A stretch of 64,000 nt of DNA from positions 248,001 to 312,000 of the forward strand of contig JAOSKR010000002.1 of the NCBI GenBank assembly GCA_027493545.1. The letters run 5' to 3'. The position numbers were made by a program, and so were the translations under genes. Source of the DNA: Roseovarius sp. GTDB lineage: Bacteria > Pseudomonadota > Alphaproteobacteria > Rhodobacterales > Rhodobacteraceae. The notes below the pieces were generated by a model. It searched no databases and was not told the DNA's origin. It was given only the letters and a program-made list of their open reading frames with translations. Below are positions 48,371 to 57,341 of the stretch, piece by piece; positions within the stretch are counted from its first letter, which is position 1, and each line of letters starts with the position of its first letter.

Positions 48371-50558
48371 TTAGTCGTTGCAGGATCTGGCGTAGCTTTG
48401 GTCGCCCGCCTTCGTGGTGAACCCCCTCAGCCCGACCGTCAAGCTGATATCGGTCGATGGCGACAGTACCGCCGAGGCGGTGAAGCGGCGCGACGCGGTC
48501 AGGCTGATCTCGACGCATTCGTTGAGATAGGTCAGCCCGACACCGGCGCGCACGCTGTCGTCCGCCACCACGTCATAGCGCCAGTTGGCGCTGCCGGTCC
48601 AGTGCTGTGACAGCCGGTAGGAGCCATCGAACATCCATTCCGAGATTGTCGCCGCGCGGTTTTCCGCCGGGTCGCGCCCGAGCCAGACATAGGTGGCGCC
48701 GAGGCTGCCCTTGTCGCTGTACCAGGCGGCGCGCGCCTCGGCCTTGGTGGTGTCGAGGCGGTCGTCAAAGAGGCTGCGCGCGGTCAGTACCAGCCCGCCA
48801 CCGGTCCTGATCTGGCCGGCAACCAGCAGGTCCGAGACCTTGCCGTTGAGCCCCGAACTGGAGGTGAAGCTGTCGAGCCCGGTGGGTTCGAGCTGCTGCT
48901 CGTCGCGCACCAGCTGGCCGACGGCAAGCGCGGTTTGCAGGCCGGAGGGATCGAACCGCGTCCAGCTGACGCCCCAGGCCCCGCTCAGCCCGCGCTCGCG
49001 CCGATCCGGCGCGGTGAAGCGCGAGGTCGAAAAGAGGTTGCCCTCGTCGAATTCGACGCGGGTGCTTTCGTCGTTGGGAATGAACGGGTTGCTGCCGCCC
49101 GCCCAGGCGAGTTGCACGACCGGCTCGATCACGTTGGTGGCGCCGCCGGCGTCGGTGTTCAGCAGCGGCCAGCGCAACTCCAGCTCGGTCGAGGGGGTGA
49201 ATTCGGTGGCCGAGGAGTCGCTGGTCAGCCCCGCCTGCCGGATTTCGAAATGATCCGCCGTCATGCCGGCGCGAACCTTTGCCAGCACGCCGCCGGGCAG
49301 GGTCCAGCCACGCCGCCAGTCGGCGCTGAAGGTCAGCCGCGCGACGTCGCGCCCGTCGGCCCAGATGTCGGGATCGGGCCCGTCGGTGACCAGCCCCGAG
49401 GATCGCGCATGCGAATGCGCCAGCATGCCCAGCCGGATTTCACCGCCCAGGCCCGCGGGGTGGATGCGCCGCTCCCATTCGGCGTTGCCGACGACCGTTG
49501 GCAGGGTGCTGTTGGACTCGCCCGCCCGCAGGCTGCGGAAATAGGTGAGGGCGCCGCGCACGTATTCATCGCGCCGGGCGCGCTCGATCTCGATCTCGCT
49601 GTCGAGCCGGTCCTTTTCCGAATAGGAATAGTCGAGCAGATAGGCCTTGTCGTTCACCGCCTCGATGTGGAAACGCAGCTTGAAATCGTTGCGCAGATCG
49701 AACTCGCCCTTGCCGAAGAGATAGCCGCGCCGGCCGCTGTTGCCGATATCGTCATCCGATACCGCCCCCTCGAACTCGATGCGCCCGTTGCGGAACGCCT
49801 GGCGATAGCGCAGCTCCAGCGTCCGGGTCTTGGTGGTCAGGAAGGGGGTGACGGTCAGGTCCTTGTCGTCGCCCAGGCGGATGAAATACGGCACCCGCAC
49901 GCCTACCCCCAGAAGCGAAGAGTTGTGAATCGACGGCACCAGAAAGCCGGTGGCGCGATCCGAGGGTCGGGTCGGGCAGCCGCAGCCGCGGCAGATAGAA
50001 GATGGGCGTGTCCAGGACCCGCAACTGCGCGTCCTCGAAATAGAGCTGGCGCTCCTGCTGGTCGTGGATCACCCGGCGCGCGCGGATCTGCCACAGCGGC
50101 GGGCGGCCGGTCTCGCAGACCCGGCACGAGGTGACCGAGACCTTGACCAGCTGGTTGAAGCGGCCGCCGCTGCGGTCGAGTTCGCGCGCGGCGAGCTGCA
50201 CATGATCGCGCATCACGATCCGGGCGCCGCGCAGGATGCCGTTCTGCATGTCCTGGTCGATCTCGCCCGAGTCGGCCAGGATCAGCATGTCGTCGCCCTC
50301 GCGGATGATGATGGGTCCGGTCAGGATCAGCCGGTCCTGGCGGCGGTCGTAGACGATGCCCTCGGCCTGCAGGCGGCGGCCGTCATAGATCGCCTCGACA
50401 TTGCCGGTGGCCACCAGTCGCTCGTTGCCCTCCATGTAGACATCGTCCGCGATCAGCACCGCCGGCTGCGGTGGGGCGGTGCCCTGCGCCCGCGCCGCGG
50501 GCGGCCAGCCGGCTGCTAGCGCCAGCACCACAAGCCATATGATCGCCGCCCGCCTCAT
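48371..50558 (-). CDS. lptD: LPS-assembly protein LptD (apparent frameshift)
   Basis: Outer-membrane LPS translocon. A signal peptide (IIWLVVLALAAGWPPAARAQ) precedes an N-terminal LptA-like jelly-roll (DDVYMEGNERLVATGNVEAI, ILRGARIVMRDHVQLAA) and a large beta-barrel. Two cysteines (VTSCRVCETG) fall early and one near the C-terminus (YLNECVEI), with a last one at SYARSCND, consistent with inter-domain disulfides. The frame breaks near DPTL: the CC at 49960-49961 appears to have one base too many. The corrected length is 728 residues. ATG 50558 overlaps the true lptG stop. Confidence 0.93.
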
Positions 50559-51647
50559 CCGTCTTCCATATGCAAAAAGAATACCCGTCGCCAACAGCAA
50601 GCCTGCCACCGGCGGCGCCCAGGCAGCCAGCACGACGGGGATTTCGCCGTTCTCGCCCAGAATTTGCGCGAAGTTGCGGATGTAGTGCAGCCCGAACCCC
50701 AGCAGCACCGCCGCCAGCACCGACACGCCGGTGTTCGCCAGCCGCGCGTGACGCATGGTGAACGCGGCCGACATCATCACCAGCGCGATCAGAAAGATCG
50801 GCGCGGCGATCTCCATCTGGTACCACATCGCATAGCGGCGGGCCGAGAACCCGGCCTGTTCGAGCTGGTCGATGAAGGCCGGCAGATCCCAGATCGGAAT
50901 GAATTCGGGCTTGCCGAAGCTGTCGAGGATGCGGTCCTGGGTCAGGGCGGTGGAGAGCCGCATCGTCGCGGTCTCGACGGCGCTGGCCTCGGGGTTGCCG
51001 CCCTGCGAGAGATCCCAGGTCTTGGCGCCATAGAGCATCCAGCCGCCGCCATCGAGCCGCGCCGTGCGCGCGGTGATGCGCTTTGCCGGCGTGCCGTCGG
51101 GATCGAAATCAAGAAAGGTGGTGTCGAAGAGGACCGAGAGGTCGGAACTGGCGCGTTCGGCATGGATGACGGTCTGCCCCTCGGGCCCGCCCTGACGCAG
51201 CCAGAGGCCCTCGGAGGCAATCACCAGGATCGCCGCGCCACCGCCGTAATGGCTGTTGACGAGATCGTTGTGACGCTTGGAGGACGCGGCGACGATGGGG
51301 TTGAGCATGGTCACCGACAACACCCCGATCAGCCCCACCACCGCCAGCGGTGCGGCGAGGCTGCGCAGAGCCGAGCGGCCGGTGGCGCGCACCACCACCA
51401 GTTCGGACGAGCGCGCCATCCGCACGAACAGCGCCACCGTCGCCAGCACCACCACCAGCGGCAGGATTTCGTAGTTCGAGGCCGGCACGTTCAGCAGCAC
51501 GATGCGCAGCACCTCGCCGAAAGGCAGGCTGGGAAAGTCCTGCAATTCGTCGACGAGGTCGATCAGCAGAAGCAGCACCAGAAAGATCGAGAAGACCAGC
51601 GCGAAGGACCACATGAACCTGCGGGCGAAATAGCGATCGAGGATCAT
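50555..51647 (-). CDS. lptG: LPS export ABC transporter permease LptG (apparent frameshift at 3' end)
   Basis: 363-residue inner-membrane permease of the LptB2FG pump. Membrane helices at the N-terminus (MILDRYFARRFMWSFALVFS) and after residue 270 flank a periplasmic beta-jellyroll. As sequenced, its frame runs on into LptD, because the A5 run at 50574-50578 has one base too many; with four A's the gene ends LLHMEDG then TGA at 50557-50555, the normal LptG end, and the stop overlaps the LptD ATG. The apparent LptG-LptD fusion is therefore an artefact. Start ATG 51647 overlaps the lptF stop. Confidence 0.92.
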
Positions 51648-52789
51648 GCCGCCCCCCCTTGCGGACGCCACCGCCACCGGGCGGGCCGGCGCCACAGATC
51701 GGGTCGGGCAGAGAGCAGCAGCAGCACCGCGGCGATGGCAAGACCGGCGGCCGCCGGCAGATACATCAGCGGCCATGCCGCCGCCTTCGCCAGTACCACT
51801 CCGGTAACCGCCCCCTCGATCAGCTTGACCCCGATCAGCAGCACGAAGGCCGCGACCACCTGCCACCAGACGCCGAACCGGCTGAACCCGCCCAGAAGCA
51901 GCGTGGCGAACCCTATGAGCGCCGCCACGACGCACATCAACGCCTGGGCAAAGCGGGTGTGCAGCGCATATTGCACCTCTCCCGGGGTGGCGCCGGTCCT
52001 TTTCGCCACCGCTTCGGGCCGCAGGATCAGATCGGCGGTGGGCGCGAACTCGACCCTGTTCAGGCTCGCGGGGTTCTGCGCGATCAGCCGGCTGATGTCG
52101 TAGGAGAAATCCTCGAAATGGGTGGTAAAGAGCCGCTGGCCCCTGGGCCGCAGGGTTTGCGCCAGCCCCTTGACCATCACCAGCTTGGTGCCGCCGCCTT
52201 CCTGCACCAGATAGGCCAGCGAAGAGGTATAGGTCATCGGGCTTTCGGGGTCGCGGCGATCCGACAGAAAGACGTCGCGCAGCGCGCCCCCGGGGGTGAT
52301 GTCGCGGATGTAGAAGGTGATGCCGGGGGCGGGGTGCAGGAACTCTCCTTCCTCCAGGAACCGCGCCGAGATGCTCTGGCGGACCTCGGCCTCGCGCTGG
52401 CGCAGCTCGCTCAGGCTGAGCGGGATCAGGTAGTGGCTCAGGAGCGACATGATCAGTGCGATGATCGCTCCGAAGACGGCGGCCGCGCGGATGAGCCGCC
52501 AGGGCGAATACCCCGTGGCCTGCACCACCGTCAGTTCGCTCTCGTTGGCCAGTCGGTTGGTGACATATACCGCCGCCGCGAAGGTGGCGATCGGCAGGAC
52601 GATGCCGATGACGCCGGGCAGGGTCAGCGCGGTGAATTCCAGAAACACCCAGGCCGGCTGGCCGTCGCCGATCAGGCGGTCGAACATCCGCACCGCCTTG
52701 TTGATCCAGAAGATCGACACCAGAACCAGCGCGAAGAATCCGAACAGCACCATGAATTGCGACAGCATGTACCTGTCGAATCTGGTCAC
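51644..52789 (-). CDS. lptF: LPS export ABC transporter permease LptF
   Basis: 381-residue partner permease of LptG. The family start RFDRYMLSQFMVLFGFFALVLVS, the NESELTVVQATGYSPWRLI coupling helix and a periplasmic domain with four C-terminal helices are present. The start is taken as GTG 52789 (VTRFDRYML). The C-terminus is arginine-rich (WRRPARWRWRPQGG). It is the first gene of the lptF-lptG-lptD-surA-pdxA-rsmA run and is divergent from pepA; the 128-bp gap holds a CTGCTT-TG-AAGCAG inverted repeat at 52809-52822. Confidence 0.94.
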   Translation of the reverse strand: MTRFDRYMLSQFMVLFGFFALVLVSIFWINKAVRMFDRLIGDGQPAWVFLEFTALTLPGVIGIVLPIATFAAAVYVTNRLANESELTVVQATGYSPWRLIRAAAVFGAIIALIMSLLSHYLIPLSLSELRQREAEVRQSISARFLEEGEFLHPAPGITFYIRDITPGGALRDVFLSDRRDPESPMTYTSSLAYLVQEGGGTKLVMVKGLAQTLRPRGQRLFTTHFEDFSYDISRLIAQNPASLNRVEFAPTADLILRPEAVAKRTGATPGEVQYALHTRFAQALMCVVAALIGFATLLLGGFSRFGVWWQVVAAFVLLIGVKLIEGAVTGVVLAKAAAWPLMYLPAAAGLAIAAVLLLLSARPDLWRRPARWRWRPQGGAA

Positions 52790-52917
52790 GCTCTACCCCC
52801 AAGGCGTACTGCTTTGAAGCAGCCTAACGGAATTGGCGGCGCGGGAAAACTGCTAACTGGCCAAGCCCGCGAGGCCGCGTTAGGAGTGTGGGAAAGCTGC
52901 GCAACCAGGAGCCGCCG

Positions 52918-54390
52918 ATGACCGTCCTTCCGACCGTGACCTTTTCCGAAACCGACACCGACAGCCTGGCCGGGTTCGAGGGCCGCGTTGGCGTCTTCGT
53001 CACCCCCGAAGGCGCGCTCGACGCCGCCGGACGGCGGGCCAACCGGCTGACCCGGGGCGCGCTCAAGCGGCTTGTGGACGATGTCGGCTGGGCCAAGCTG
53101 AAGCCGGGCGAGATGCGCAGCCTCGACTGGCCCGCCGGCATGGCGGCGCGCGCGCTCGACGTGGTGTGCCTGCCGCGCCGCGCCGGCGCGGGCGACACGC
53201 GCAAGGCCGGCGCGGCGCTCGGCAAGGCCGCGGACGGGGCGGCAGTGCTGGTCATGGCCGGCCCGGTGCGTCATGCCGCCGAACTGGTGCTGGGGCTGGT
53301 GCTGCGCGCCTATGCCTTCACCGCCCACAAGACCGAAGACGCCAGGGACCCGGGCGCGGTGACGGTGATGTGTGCCAAGCCCGACGATCTGCGCGCCGCC
53401 GCCGCCCCGCGCCTTGCCGCCGCCCGGGGCGTGTACCTGACCCGTGATCTGGTCAATGAGCCGGCCAACCACCTGACCACCACCGAGTTCGCCCGCCGCA
53501 TCGAGGGGCTGAAGGACGCGGGCGTCAAGGTGACGATCCTCGACGAGGCCGCGATGGCAAAGCTCGGCATGCATCTGCTCTTGTCGGTGGGGCAGGGCAG
53601 CGACAGCCCCTCGAAACTGGCGGTGATGGAATGGTCGGGCGGCGAAAAGGGTGCCGCGCCGCTGGCGCTGGTGGGCAAGGGCGTGGTCTTTGACACCGGC
53701 GGCATCTCGATCAAGCCGGCGCTGGGGATGGAAGAGATGACCATGGACATGGGCGGCGCCGGCGTGGTGACCGGGGTCATGGCCACGCTCGCCGCGCGCA
53801 AGGCGCGCGCCAACGTGGTGGGCCTCGTCGGGCTGGTCGAGAACATGCCCTCGGGCCGGGCCACCCGCCCCGGCGACGTGGTCGCCTCGATGAAGGGCGA
53901 TACTGTCGAGATCATCAACACCGACGCCGAGGGCCGCCTCGTGCTGGCTGATGTGCTGTGGTACGCGCAGGAGCACCACAAGCCCGCCGCCATTGTCGAC
54001 CTCGCGACGCTCACCGGCGCCATCATCATCGGGCTGGGTCACGAAAAGGCCGGGGTATTCGCCAATGACGACGCCTTTTGTGCGGCCTTCCTCAAGGCGG
54101 CGGACACCGAGGGCGAGGGCGCCCGGCGGATGCCGCTGGGCGAGGCCTACGACAAGCAGCTCAAATCGCAGATCGCCGACCTCAAGAACGTGGGCGGCCG
54201 GCCGGCGGGCTCGATCACCGCAGCGCAGTTCCTGCAGCGTTTTGTCGCCGAGGGCTGCCCCTGGATCCATCTCGACATCGCCGGCGTGGCGCGGGTCGGC
54301 GAAGAGACCGAACTGGCGCCCAAGGGTGCGACCGGCTGGGGCGTGCGGGCGCTCGACCGGCTGATCGCGGAGCGTTTCGAGGCCGGCTGA
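52918..54390 (+). CDS. pepA: Leucyl aminopeptidase
   Basis: 490-residue M17 dizinc aminopeptidase. The catalytic C-terminal domain has VGKGVVFDTGGISIKP (metal and catalytic Lys/Asp), MKGDTVEIINTDAEGRLVLAD (the family signature) and DLATLTGAIIIGLGHEKAG. CCAGGAG at 52904-52910, 7 nt upstream, supports ATG 52918 over the earlier in-frame start. In Alphaproteobacteria this gene is regularly followed by holC, as here, where the final codon base overlaps the holC ATG. Divergent from lptF. Confidence 0.96.
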   Translation: MTVLPTVTFSETDTDSLAGFEGRVGVFVTPEGALDAAGRRANRLTRGALKRLVDDVGWAKLKPGEMRSLDWPAGMAARALDVVCLPRRAGAGDTRKAGAALGKAADGAAVLVMAGPVRHAAELVLGLVLRAYAFTAHKTEDARDPGAVTVMCAKPDDLRAAAAPRLAAARGVYLTRDLVNEPANHLTTTEFARRIEGLKDAGVKVTILDEAAMAKLGMHLLLSVGQGSDSPSKLAVMEWSGGEKGAAPLALVGKGVVFDTGGISIKPALGMEEMTMDMGGAGVVTGVMATLAARKARANVVGLVGLVENMPSGRATRPGDVVASMKGDTVEIINTDAEGRLVLADVLWYAQEHHKPAAIVDLATLTGAIIIGLGHEKAGVFANDDAFCAAFLKAADTEGEGARRMPLGEAYDKQLKSQIADLKNVGGRPAGSITAAQFLQRFVAEGCPWIHLDIAGVARVGEETELAPKGATGWGVRALDRLIAERFEAG

Positions 54391-54920
54391 TGGGGGCGGT
54401 CTATTTCTATCACCTGACCCGCCGGCCGCTCGAGGCGACGCTGCCGGTTCTGCTGGGCAAGGCGCGGGCAGCGGGCTGGCGGGTGGCGGTGCGCGGGGTC
54501 GATGCGGTCCGGATGGAGTGGCTCGACGAAAAGCTCTGGCTCGGGCCGGACGAGGCGTTTCTGCCCCACGGGCTGGCCACTGCGCCGCATGCGGCGCGCC
54601 AGCCGGTCCTGCTGACCACCGGCACCGACAGCGTCAACGACCCCCAGTGCCTGATGACGATCGACGGTGCCGAGGTGGCGGTTGAGGAAGTACGCCGCCT
54701 GGAACGGGTCTGCGTTCTCTTCGACGGCCATGACGACGCCGCGAAGGACATCGCGCGCGGCCAGTGGGCGGCGCTCACTCAGGCAGGTTGCGCGGCGCAA
54801 TACTGGTCCGAGGAAAGCGGGCGGTGGGAGATGAAGGCCGAGGCGCCGGCGGGGGCGAGGGGTAACAGGATACATGTCCAGAGTAACCTTTCCTTTAGGA
54901 GAGTCCGTCGGTATTCGTGA
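54390..54920 (+). CDS. holC: DNA polymerase III subunit chi
   Basis: Chi subunit of the clamp-loader complex; binds SSB. It has the typical start VYFYHLTRRPLEATLPVLLGKA and the SFLPHG-like segment DEAFLPHGLAT. The core of about 150 residues is normal, ending near SGRWEMKAEAP. The last 25 residues (RGNRIHVQSNL and on) are unlike the family and lie where GC content falls; one more G in the G5 run at 54851-54855 would end the gene at TAA 54863-54865. It is uncertain which is correct. Coupled to pepA. Confidence 0.9.
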   Translation: MGAVYFYHLTRRPLEATLPVLLGKARAAGWRVAVRGVDAVRMEWLDEKLWLGPDEAFLPHGLATAPHAARQPVLLTTGTDSVNDPQCLMTIDGAEVAVEEVRRLERVCVLFDGHDDAAKDIARGQWAALTQAGCAAQYWSEESGRWEMKAEAPAGARGNRIHVQSNLSFRRVRRYS

Positions 54921-54923
54921 CGC

Positions 54924-55326
54924 ATGACAGTTGTGAGCCATCCTCTGCCGGGCACCATCGTTCGTGTCGATCTGAGTGACGGCTTTCGGCCACCAGAAAT
55001 GGTGAAAAAGACGGCCAGTCGTCGTGCTTTCCCCACCGATCAAGGGACGTCAGCAGCTTTGCACTATCGTTCCGTTGAGTACGACCGCACCCAGAACCTT
55101 GCTTCCACATCACATGGAAATTGCTTTCGATCCGCCACTTCCATACCCCTACCAGACGCCGACGGCGTGGCTAAAGGGCGATATCGTCTTGACGGTTGCA
55201 TTTCATCGCCTTCGGTTGCTCTTTGATCGTAAGCAGGCAGGACAACGTATGTACGATGTGCGGGTTTTGGACCCGGACGTCTTTGAGAAGGTCAAGAATT
55301 GTGTCAGATATGGACTCGGTTTGTGA
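54924..55326 (+). CDS. PemK/MazF-family toxin, orphan (apparent frameshift)
   Basis: Predicted endoribonuclease toxin, 133 residues. The opening LPGTIVRVDLSDGFRPPEM, then RRPVVVLSPP, TIVPLSTTA, a WLKGD segment, VAFHRLRLLFD and a short C-terminal helix match the PemK/MazF-type family of Alphaproteobacteria. The frame breaks at the A5 run 55005-55009: with one A fewer, VKRRPVVVLSPPIKG is restored. No antitoxin gene is adjacent: upstream is holC, downstream a predicted RNA. The gene is clearly lower in GC than its neighbours, consistent with transfer. No strong ribosome-binding site precedes ATG 54924. Confidence 0.75.
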
Positions 55327-55327
55327 A

Positions 55328-55356
55328 TTGATTGTTTAGCACTGACCACTTATATG
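55328..55356 (+). promoter_or_regulatory. Candidate promoter for the predicted RNA
   Basis: TTGATT (55328-55333) and TATATG (55351-55356), 17 bp apart, begin two bases after the toxin stop codon. Transcription would start near 55363, just before a chain of hairpins and a terminator. Confidence 0.45.
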
Positions 55357-55362
55357 ATGGGT

Positions 55363-55470
55363 GTCGCCGGTAGCACCGGCATTTAAGTCCACCGAAAGGT
55401 GGCCTCTGCGAAAAGGTGATTGCAAGCCATTCGCAGCGACTAAAAGGCCCCGCCTTGGCGGGGCCTTTCT
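55363..55470 (+). ncRNA. Predicted structured small RNA of unknown class
   Basis: About 108 nt with four stem-loops and no open frame. Hairpin 1 is GCCGGT-AGC-ACCGGC (55366-55380); hairpin 2 is CCACC-GAAA-GGTGG (55389-55402, a GNRA loop); hairpin 3 is CTGCGAA with TTCGCAG (55406-55436), with three further pairs inside; hairpin 4 is a 12-bp rho-independent terminator with T-run. It has its own candidate promoter and lies between the toxin gene and the convergent rhodanese gene. It could be an independent sRNA, a 3' UTR of the toxin, or an RNA antitoxin. None of these is shown. It did not match any RNA family I know. Confidence 0.6.
55443..55468. terminator. Bidirectional intrinsic terminator
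   Basis: AAAGGCCCCGCC-TT-GGCGGGGCCTTT, a perfect 12-bp stem flanked by A and T runs on both sides, between the predicted RNA (+) and the rhodanese gene (-). It can serve both directions. Confidence 0.85.
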
Positions 55471-55570
55471 GTCCTTTGGCCAATTCGTCTGCTATTTCCG
55501 GTGCCCATGTCAGTAAAAACCGGCCCGCACCTCTTGAGGGAGAAGCGGCGCGGGCCGGGATACACCGGGC

Positions 55571-56164
55571 CTATTCGGGCCGGGTGTAAACCTTGTCGGG
55601 GTCGAGGTCGTAGCTCCACGGCAGGCCGGAGTTCTTCCAGCCGTCCTTGAGCCGCCAGGGCCCGTTGGGATGGTCCTTGACGGTGTCGCCCTCGAAGCCG
55701 TCGACCACGACATGGACCTGTTCCAGGCCGAGCCCCGACAGTGCCATGGCCGAGGGTGCGCCGCGGGTGCCGCCCGAGCGGCACATGAGGATCACCGGCG
55801 TCGAGGTGTCGAGCCCGCGGGCCGCAAGCGCAGCCATCACGCCGTCGGCAAAGCCGGGGTTTCTCTCCATCGCGAGGACGGGCTTTTTCGGGTTCCACTT
55901 CGCCGGGTTGACCAGCATGTAGGGCACGTTCACATCGACGATGTCGGTAAAGCCCGTGAACATGATCTCGACGGGTTCGCGCACATCGACGAAGAGCACC
56001 TTGTCGCCCATGTCCTGTTTCATGTCATAGGCCTCCTGCGAGGTCAGGTAGAGGCCCCATTCGGTCTGATTTGCGGGATCTTCGGGCTCGGGCGCGGCGA
56101 AAGCGGGCAGCGACGGCGCGGCCAGCGTGGCGGCGAGCAAGAGGGCGGCAAGACGGCGGTTCAT
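55571..56164 (-). CDS. Periplasmic rhodanese-like protein
   Basis: 197 residues. The signal peptide (MNRRLAALLLAATLAAPSLPAFA) precedes a single rhodanese domain with VLFVDVREPVEIMF near residue 58 and the active-site loop ILMCRSGGTRG, Cys near residue 140, for sulfur transfer in the periplasm. Rhodanese loops CRxGGxR are usual for single-domain forms. It lies 11 bp downstream of the DsrE-like gene, and an AT-rich operator-like sequence precedes both, suggesting regulation by a sulfur species. Confidence 0.85.
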   Translation of the reverse strand: MNRRLAALLLAATLAAPSLPAFAAPEPEDPANQTEWGLYLTSQEAYDMKQDMGDKVLFVDVREPVEIMFTGFTDIVDVNVPYMLVNPAKWNPKKPVLAMERNPGFADGVMAALAARGLDTSTPVILMCRSGGTRGAPSAMALSGLGLEQVHVVVDGFEGDTVKDHPNGPWRLKDGWKNSGLPWSYDLDPDKVYTRPE

Positions 56165-56175
56165 CGGCTCCCCCC

Positions 56176-56610
56176 TCAGAACGACAGCAGGCGGGTGTCG
56201 TCGGCCAGAAGCCGCGCCGCCATCGCCGGCGGCATGGCCACGCCGATGCCGTCGAGCAGCGCCTCGGGGCCCACTTCCTTGTTGGGCAGGTAGAGCGCGC
56301 AGACCTCGACCATGCCGCCCTCGGCCATGATCATCTGCATCAGCTTTTGCGGGCTCATCCCCTGGGGCTTTTGCGGCGCGGTGGCGGCCTCGGGCGCGTC
56401 CTTCAGCGCCAGATCGCCGCCGGGGCCGCAAAGCAGCGTATAGGTGGCCGAGCCCTGCTTGAGCGCCTGCATGGTCAGAACCATGCTCATCAGCTGGGTC
56501 TGGGGCTCTTCGCTGGTCAGGACGGTCACGAGGGCCGGCGTATCGTCGGCAAGGGCGGGCGCGGCAAGCGCGGAGGCGGCCAGGACGGCCGCGGCAAGGT
56601 ATCGACGCAT
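56176..56610 (-). CDS. Periplasmic DsrE-like sulfur-relay protein
   Basis: 144 residues. The signal peptide (MRRYLAAAVLAASALAAPALA) is followed by a DsrE/DsrF-like fold: LVTVLTSEEPQTQLMSMVLTMQAL, YTLLCGPGGDLALK, and MVEVCALYLPN. Two cysteines are well placed (LLCGPG and VEVCALY), the second matching the usual catalytic site of DsrE proteins. An AAGGGG nine bases upstream favours ATG 56610 over ATG 56619. It forms an operon with the downstream rhodanese. Sulfur-carrier role is inferred from fold and neighbour. Confidence 0.7.
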   Translation of the reverse strand: MRRYLAAAVLAASALAAPALADDTPALVTVLTSEEPQTQLMSMVLTMQALKQGSATYTLLCGPGGDLALKDAPEAATAPQKPQGMSPQKLMQMIMAEGGMVEVCALYLPNKEVGPEALLDGIGVAMPPAMAARLLADDTRLLSF

Positions 56611-56680
56611 GAAATTCATCCCCTTCGGTGTCGGTGTCGCCCCTTTCTAGCGTGCGTGCGGCAGGCGGGCTTTGACACAG

Positions 56681-56712
56681 AGCAATTGAATATCAAATTT
56701 TGAATATGAAAT
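56681..56712. promoter_or_regulatory. AT-rich direct/inverted repeat, candidate operator
   Basis: TTGAATAT occurs twice in direct repeat (at 56686 and 56699), with TCAAA-T-TTTGA forming a small inverted repeat between them. It lies about 80 bp upstream of the minus-strand DsrE-like/rhodanese pair in otherwise GC-rich sequence. It may bind an ArsR-type sulfur-sensing repressor; no regulator gene is nearby. Confidence 0.4.
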
Positions 56713-56714
56713 CC

Positions 56715-57295
56715 TCAGCGCGTCAGAATCAGCCGGTTGCCGGCGATCTCGACGCTCGAGAAGCGTTGCAGGTAGTCCATCCCCAGAAGCGAGCGGTCGA
56801 GCGCGCCCTCGTTGACCACCGCGCGCACGCGCTCGTCGGCGAAGGGGCCGATCGCCAGCCGGTCGAGCCGCACCGGCGCGGTGCGCACCTCGCCGTTGGC
56901 GGTGATGGCGCGTCCGACATAGACGAGGCCGGCGGTGTCGATCCCGACCCGCCGGGCGTCGCGTTCGCTCAGCACGATCTGACTGGCGCCGGTGTCGATG
57001 ACGAAGTTGACCGGTGTGCCGTTCACGTCCGCGGTCAGGTAGTAATGCCCGTCAGGCGCGCGCGGCACCTCGATGCGTCCGGCTTCGCTCAGCACCACCG
57101 GCCGGGGCGCACGGTCTGACGGATGTCGCCCCAAAGCCCCACCGCGGCGATGACGCCGACAAAGATCAGCCCCCACACCAGCGCCTGCTGGGTGACGCGG
57201 CCCAGCGAGTTGCGGTTTTGCGCAAAGAACCACAGCATGACCGCGCCGCCGAGCAGCACGAGGTAAAAGAGGCGGGCATATTCGAAATCGCTCAT
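56715..57295 (-). CDS. Retropepsin-like aspartic protease, TIGR02281 type (apparent frameshift)
   Basis: About 193 residues. Two N-terminal membrane helices (LFYLVLLGGAVMLWFF and LVWGLIFVGVIAAVGLW) are followed by a periplasmic aspartic-protease domain with HYYLTADVNG, the active site FVIDTGASQIVLS and a second conserved segment LLGMDYLQRF. One base is missing in the G4 run at 57104-57107, restoring the join at QTVRP. ATG 57295 (MSDFEYARLF) is the start. Family function is not established. Confidence 0.82.
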
Positions 57296-57341
57296 GGCTC
57301 GCATATAAGGGCGCGGGCGGGGCGGGGAAAGGCCGGCGGGG

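Noticed and set aside
50555..51647. Natural LptG-LptD fusion protein
   Set aside because: One extra A in a homopolymer explains it; removing it restores the typical LptG end and ATGA coupling.
54924..55470. Classical type III toxin-antitoxin locus
   Set aside because: No tandem RNA repeats precede the toxin, and the RNA lies downstream; kept only as a hypothesis.
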